Positions 60,032-64,000 of a stretch of 64,000 nucleotides of DNA are shown one piece after another; positions within the stretch are counted from its first letter, which is position 1; the number at the start of each line of letters is the position of its first letter. The translations under genes were made by a program, and so were the position numbers. The notes under the pieces are model-generated. The model did no database searches. It had not been told where the DNA came from and worked only from the letters and a program-made list of their open reading frames with translations. The DNA comes from an uncultured Odoribacter sp. (GTDB taxonomy: Bacteria; Bacteroidota; Bacteroidia; Bacteroidales; Marinifilaceae): contig CAJTPD010000004.1 in assembly GCA_910578105.1 (NCBI GenBank), positions 20,933 through 84,932 on the forward strand. Direction: 5' to 3'.

Positions 60032-62071
60032 TCAATTTAGTTTTCTTTTCCATACGATTTGTTCAGCCAATAGAAAGGCAACAGCCAGAAGGATAAACCA
60101 GAAAGTGAGGTATTTGTTGTTGTCCTGGAGAACAATTTCTTTTACCAGATTACTGTTTTGGTCCATTTGGGTGGTTTTTATGTTTTCAATCCGGGCCTGC
60201 GGGAATTGCTGTTGCAGTTCTTTTTCATTGCAGAATTCCATCCGGGATTCTGTCCGGTCGTAATTCCAGGCCAGCACATCAATAACCTGATTGTCCTGAA
60301 TCACTTCGTATAATCCTGCATCCCGTATATTGTTGCAATTGGTGAGGGTTATTTCCCCACTGAAATTTTTCCGGATGTCAGGTATAAATTCAAAAGACCG
60401 GTCGTCCCGTTGAATTTTTAAAGGGATGTTTTCCTGATAATTGCGGGTGCGGATGGTTACATTTTGTTCTGTGTTCAGTTGATATGAGGTGTTCAGGGCT
60501 GAATTGACCTGGCAGGCCATGTTTGCCATCAGAGGGACAAATAAGGGGTGGTAGACCATGTCACTGTTGTCCGGGTTGAAATTGAATGCTGAGACATACA
60601 GATTACCTTTGCCCAGTGTTTTTGCTGCCAGTAAAGTATGGTTCTTTTTGTCTGTCAATAGTTTTTCAGTTCCTGTCGGTGTGGATAATACGTAAAAATG
60701 TCGGATTCGGGGCAGTACAGCTTTGGCGTCTTCTTGCTCAAGAACATTTTTGAAGAGGGATGCCTGAGTTTCTAAATGCGTAATTGTGGTATTGGTATCC
60801 TTTTGGGTCCATTGTGGAGCCTGAAGTTTTTGCAGAAAACGGTTCAGATTTTCCGGTGAATCCGCAGGAGGAATAAAAAATAAGTTACCTCCATTGAGCA
60901 GATATTCTTGCAGCAGACTTTCCACACCGCTGCTTAAAGTGGGAATATTGTCCAGTATAAGCAGATTATAACAGGACAGATTCTGGGTGGCCAGTTGGTT
61001 TACAGGGAATGTCGTGAAATGAAATGTGGTGGAATCGGAGAATAATTTGGCAAAGTAAGGATTGGTTTCTTTTTGCCAGAGATATCCTATGTTTGTTTTT
61101 GGATGAATGCCGTAACTGAAAAAGAATTTATTGTCGAACACAACAGGAAAATCTGTGATTTCCGCTATTCCCTTGTAAAATCCGTCGTCGGTATTCAGGT
61201 AGCTGATACTGATTTTTTTTTCGCTACGGGCAGGGATGTCTATCTGGCTGATGCTTTTTTTCTTTCCGTTGATGGTCAAAGTAACGGGAAGGTTATGAAA
61301 TTCCCGGTCGGAGGCGTTTATCACTGAAATGTGGATTTTATCGTTTTGATTTTTTTGATGGAAAGCCTGGTCGAAGTTTACTCCGTTGATATACACATTG
61401 CTTTGATTCTCGGGCTTTATTACCAGAAAAATGGTTTCCATCGTGGAATCCTGCACGATGTGTTGAAAATCACAGTTTTTTTTCTGAAAATCGGAGATGA
61501 TAAACAGGGTTGCCGGTTGTCGGCCTTTAAGTTCCCGGCTTTCTTTTATGACCTGAGACAATGGTTTTGTATCCGGAGTGATTTTTAACTCACCCAGGGC
61601 ATTGGCTATTTGTTCTTTGGTCAGCACCAAATCATTGGCAGCTTCGTTGGTTAATAACCTGAAACGGGTTCCGTTCGGATAATTATTAATAATGTCGAAC
61701 AAATATTTTTTACTTTCTTCCAACAAGGTACCTCTTGAACCGGTATTACTCATGGAAAAGGAATTATCTGCATAGATGATGACCTGATTTGTTTCCGGTT
61801 GGGTGGGTAGTTTGTGTTCCGGATTAATGTAAGGTGTTGCAAAGGCTAAAACAATACAACTGATAATTGCCAGGCGCAGGAGCAGTAACAGTAAGTTTTT
61901 TAACCGGGAACTGTTTTTTCTTTGTTGTTGCAGGGCTTCCAGAAAATTAAAATTGCTGAAATAGACTTTTTTGTATCTTCGCAAACTGAACAAATGTAAT
62001 ACTATAGGCACGGTTAATAATGTCAGTCCGTATAGAAATTCCGGATGCAAGAATTGTATTTGTAAAAGCAT
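60032..62071 (-). CDS. BatA/von Willebrand-domain membrane protein
   Basis: 679 residues from ATG 62071 (MLLQIQFLHPEFLYGL); ATG 62113 in frame was not preferred. Opens with the BatA N-terminal helix pair (LHPEFLYGLTLLTVPIVLHLFSLRRYKKVYFSNFNFLE), then a vWA-type fold with IYADNSFSMSN (a MIDAS-like DxSxS), a central beta-rich region and a final helix (FWFILLAVAFLLAEQIVW). Such proteins belong to the Bacteroidetes BatA/aerotolerance family. Divergent from parA. Confidence 0.9.
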   Translation of the reverse strand: MLLQIQFLHPEFLYGLTLLTVPIVLHLFSLRRYKKVYFSNFNFLEALQQQRKNSSRLKNLLLLLLRLAIISCIVLAFATPYINPEHKLPTQPETNQVIIYADNSFSMSNTGSRGTLLEESKKYLFDIINNYPNGTRFRLLTNEAANDLVLTKEQIANALGELKITPDTKPLSQVIKESRELKGRQPATLFIISDFQKKNCDFQHIVQDSTMETIFLVIKPENQSNVYINGVNFDQAFHQKNQNDKIHISVINASDREFHNLPVTLTINGKKKSISQIDIPARSEKKISISYLNTDDGFYKGIAEITDFPVVFDNKFFFSYGIHPKTNIGYLWQKETNPYFAKLFSDSTTFHFTTFPVNQLATQNLSCYNLLILDNIPTLSSGVESLLQEYLLNGGNLFFIPPADSPENLNRFLQKLQAPQWTQKDTNTTITHLETQASLFKNVLEQEDAKAVLPRIRHFYVLSTPTGTEKLLTDKKNHTLLAAKTLGKGNLYVSAFNFNPDNSDMVYHPLFVPLMANMACQVNSALNTSYQLNTEQNVTIRTRNYQENIPLKIQRDDRSFEFIPDIRKNFSGEITLTNCNNIRDAGLYEVIQDNQVIDVLAWNYDRTESRMEFCNEKELQQQFPQARIENIKTTQMDQNSNLVKEIVLQDNNKYLTFWFILLAVAFLLAEQIVWKRKLN

Positions 62072-62156
62072 AATAAACGGGTGTTTTTGAACGCATAAAA
62101 GTAATTGAAACAATTGAAAACGAAAAACAGAATGTCAAAATTGTTGAATTGTACCG

Positions 62157-62164
62157 TAAGTTTG
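62157..62164 (+). promoter_or_regulatory. -7 element upstream of parA
   Basis: TAAGTTTG fits TAnnTTTG. Transcription would start near 62171, leaving a leader of about 130 bases before the parA ATG. No clear -33 TTTG. Confidence 0.4.
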
Positions 62165-62300
62165 CAAATTATTGATTTCCAGTTTAGGAGTTCCAATTGT
62201 TAATAAAAAAGCTGTTTTTGTTATTAAAAAGGTTTGTAAAAATCGGCCAGATAATTTTTTTAGTTGTATTTTTACGACAAATATCATAAAATGGGAATTT

Positions 62301-63071
62301 ATGTCTAAAATCATTGCTATTGCTAATCAAAAAGGTGGTGTAGGAAAAACGACAACTTCAGTGAATCTGGCAGCCAGTCTGGCTGTTTTGGAACAGAAAA
62401 TATTATTGGTAGATGCTGATCCTCAGGGGAATGCTTCATCCGGTTTAGGGTTTGATGTACAAAAACTGGGGGATTCTACTATTTATGAGTGTTTGGTGAA
62501 TGGTTTGGAGGCCGAAAAGGCTACTCTGACGACTGAAATAGACCGTTTGTTTTTGTTGCCTTCCAATATTAATCTTGTGGGTGCGGAAGTAGATATGATG
62601 AATTTGCCGGAACGGGAGAAAATCCTGAAAAAAGTCTTGGAAGGGGTAAGGGACAAATACGATTACATTTTGATTGACTGTTCGCCTTCTTTGGGATTGA
62701 TAACCGTGAATTCGCTGACTGCTGCTGATTCGGTCATTATTCCGGTGCAATGTGAATATTTTGCTTTGGAAGGTTTAGGAAAGTTGCTGAGTACTATAAA
62801 ATTGATACAGAAACGTTTGAATACGGAGCTGGAGATAGAAGGCTTCGTGCTGACCATGTATGATGCGCGTCTGAGGTTATCCAATCAGGTAGTGGAAGAG
62901 GTTAAAAAGAATTTTCAGGATATGGTATTTCAAACCTTGATTAACCGGAATACGAAACTGGCTGAGGCTCCCGGATTCGGTCAGCCTGCTATTTTGTATG
63001 ATGCCAGTAGCAGGGGTTCTGAAGATTATATGTTATTGGCGCAGGAATTGATAAACAGAAATCAGGAATAA
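62301..63071 (+). CDS. parA: ParA-family chromosome partition ATPase
   Basis: 256 residues from ATG 62301 (MSKIIAIANQKGGVGKTTTSVNLAASLA); an in-frame TTG at 62172 would add a non-conserved leader. Deviant Walker A KGGVGKTT with the signature Lys, DADPQGNASSG, and LIDCSPSLGLITVNSL follow. Length and text fit the chromosomal Soj/ParA type. It drives segregation of the origin region together with ParB, encoded directly downstream. Confidence 0.96.
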   Translation: MSKIIAIANQKGGVGKTTTSVNLAASLAVLEQKILLVDADPQGNASSGLGFDVQKLGDSTIYECLVNGLEAEKATLTTEIDRLFLLPSNINLVGAEVDMMNLPEREKILKKVLEGVRDKYDYILIDCSPSLGLITVNSLTAADSVIIPVQCEYFALEGLGKLLSTIKLIQKRLNTELEIEGFVLTMYDARLRLSNQVVEEVKKNFQDMVFQTLINRNTKLAEAPGFGQPAILYDASSRGSEDYMLLAQELINRNQE

Positions 63072-63096
63072 AAAATTACGCTTTTAGTTTTAATTT

Positions 63097-64000
63097 ATGG
63101 CAAAAAAGAATGTTTTAGGACGGGGATTAGGAGCCCTTATAGCTGATGCGGCTGATGAACCGTTAACGCGGGAAGTGGTTGTATCGGCTATGCAGGAGTT
63201 GAATTTGGCAGATATACGTCCGAATCCTTTTCAGCCGCGAACGGAATTTGATGAAGAGGCGTTGAATGAGTTGGCTGCTTCAATTCAATCGATAGGTATC
63301 GTACAACCTATTACGGTCCGTGCCGTGGAGGACGGGAAATATGAGATTGTTGCCGGAGAGCGTCGTTTCCGGGCTTCCCAAATAGCCGGCCGGACTACGA
63401 TTCCGGCCTATATCCGCAAGACGGAGGATGAAAATTTGCTGGAACTGGCTCTGATAGAGAATATACAACGTGAGGACCTGAATGCGATAGAGGTGGCTAT
63501 CAGCTACCAGCGGTTGATTGATGAATGTAACCTGACGCAGGATGGACTGAGTGAACGGGTGGGTAAAAAGCGGGCTACAATAACGAATTATTTGAGGTTA
63601 TTGAAGTTGCCGGCCCAGATACAGTTTGCGGTCCGTGACAGAAAGATTTCAATGGGACATGCCCGTGCTATTCTCGGTGTAGAAGATCCTGATACACAGT
63701 TGATGATTTTTGAACAAATCCTGAGGTATGATTTTTCTGTCCGTAAGGTGGAAGAGATTGTCCGGGAGCTTTCCAGTCCGAGACCGGAAGAGCCTGAAAT
63801 GCCGGAGGAGCCTGTTCAGGAGAAAAAGCGGTCTGTCAATGAAATCGGGGATTATATTGAGTTGCAAAAACATTTGTCACGCCGTTTTAATACGAAAGTG
63901 GAATTGAAACGGAATGAAAACGGGAGAGGAAAAATTGTTATAGGATTCAAATCGGATGCTGAGCTGGAAAAGATTATTGAGTTGCTGGATAGAATAGAAT
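63097..64000 (+). CDS. parB: ParB/Spo0J partition protein, 3' end at or just beyond the window
   Basis: 301 codons are visible from ATG 63097 with no stop; the last codons read R-I-E and the stop is probably in the next base or two. Conserved parts: NVLGRGLGALI at the start, IRPNPFQPR, ASIQSIGIVQPITVR, and the CTP-binding/clamp motif AGERRFRA, then a helix-turn-helix (GLSERVGKKRATITNYLRLLKLP) that binds parS. ParB is the partner of the upstream parA, 25 bases away. Confidence 0.95.
   Translation, partial: MAKKNVLGRGLGALIADAADEPLTREVVVSAMQELNLADIRPNPFQPRTEFDEEALNELAASIQSIGIVQPITVRAVEDGKYEIVAGERRFRASQIAGRTTIPAYIRKTEDENLLELALIENIQREDLNAIEVAISYQRLIDECNLTQDGLSERVGKKRATITNYLRLLKLPAQIQFAVRDRKISMGHARAILGVEDPDTQLMIFEQILRYDFSVRKVEEIVRELSSPRPEEPEMPEEPVQEKKRSVNEIGDYIELQKHLSRRFNTKVELKRNENGRGKIVIGFKSDAELEKIIELLDRIE

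Overview
The window looks like a chromosomal segment of a Bacteroidales bacterium. The support is the SusC/SusD pair with a FecI/FecR regulator, DUF4843 and PKD-like lipoproteins, FecR with a DUF4974-type tail, a nucleoside kinase with a ThrRS-like N-terminus, many lipoproteins with LxxC lipoboxes, and promoters of the TTTG / TAnnTTTG type with little use of Shine-Dalgarno sites. Base composition is moderate, CCGG tetramers are very frequent, and an Rnf operon is present. These fit an Odoribacter/Butyricimonas-like genus, but the genus is an inference. No rRNA, tRNA, CRISPR array, insertion sequence or prophage was seen.

Layout. 1-10.3 kb: 3' part of a tamB-like gene, a flavin reductase, a very large thioester-containing alpha-2-macroglobulin lipoprotein (minus), then divergent UDP-glucose dehydrogenase and a diacylglycerol-kinase-like lipid kinase. 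10.3-17.6 kb: an accessory block with a repeat-rich leader, an HU-like/DUF4469 protein, a 23-bp tandem repeat, small secreted or lipoproteins, an LPP20-like lipoprotein coupled to a membrane protein, a DUF1566 lipoprotein, a zinc-ribbon membrane protein with a suspicious start, a secreted transglutaminase-like protein and an anchored gene broken by an in-frame TAG. 17.6-25.0 kb (minus): the CCA-adding enzyme, then the operon rseC-like-rnfBCDGEA, which couples ferredoxin:NAD+ electron transfer to an ion gradient.

25.1-37.3 kb (plus): an ECF sigma/FecR-controlled uptake locus with a SusC receptor carrying an STN domain, SusD, DUF4843 and PKD-like lipoproteins, a TlpA-like thioredoxin, a secreted protein weakly resembling C25 peptidases, and a second thioredoxin-fold protein. 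37.4-49.1 kb: der and era GTPases, a YhcH-family protein, an outer-membrane barrel, mscL, an orphan efflux adaptor, the nucleoside kinase, a lytic transglycosylase, an internally deleted MalY/PatB aminotransferase, a MATE exporter, a BamA-like barrel and a YqeY-like protein.

49.1-64 kb: an unknown acidic-tailed protein, the two-gene DUF4130/radical-SAM DNA-repair pair, an IspZ-like/NUDIX fusion, a split lysine exporter (LysO), GAPDH, a tiny lipoprotein, a predicted small RNA with its own promoter and terminator, tilS, an ABC-F ATPase, an AlkD-like protein, a BatA/von Willebrand-type membrane protein, and parA-parB, which runs off the right edge.

The best places for something new are the 10.3-17.6 kb block (paired inverted repeats upstream and a strict 23-bp array downstream of an HU-like gene), the putative sRNA at about 55.94-56.02 kb, and the C25-like protein inside the sigma-controlled uptake locus. 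Functions given are family-level readings by eye; no search was run.
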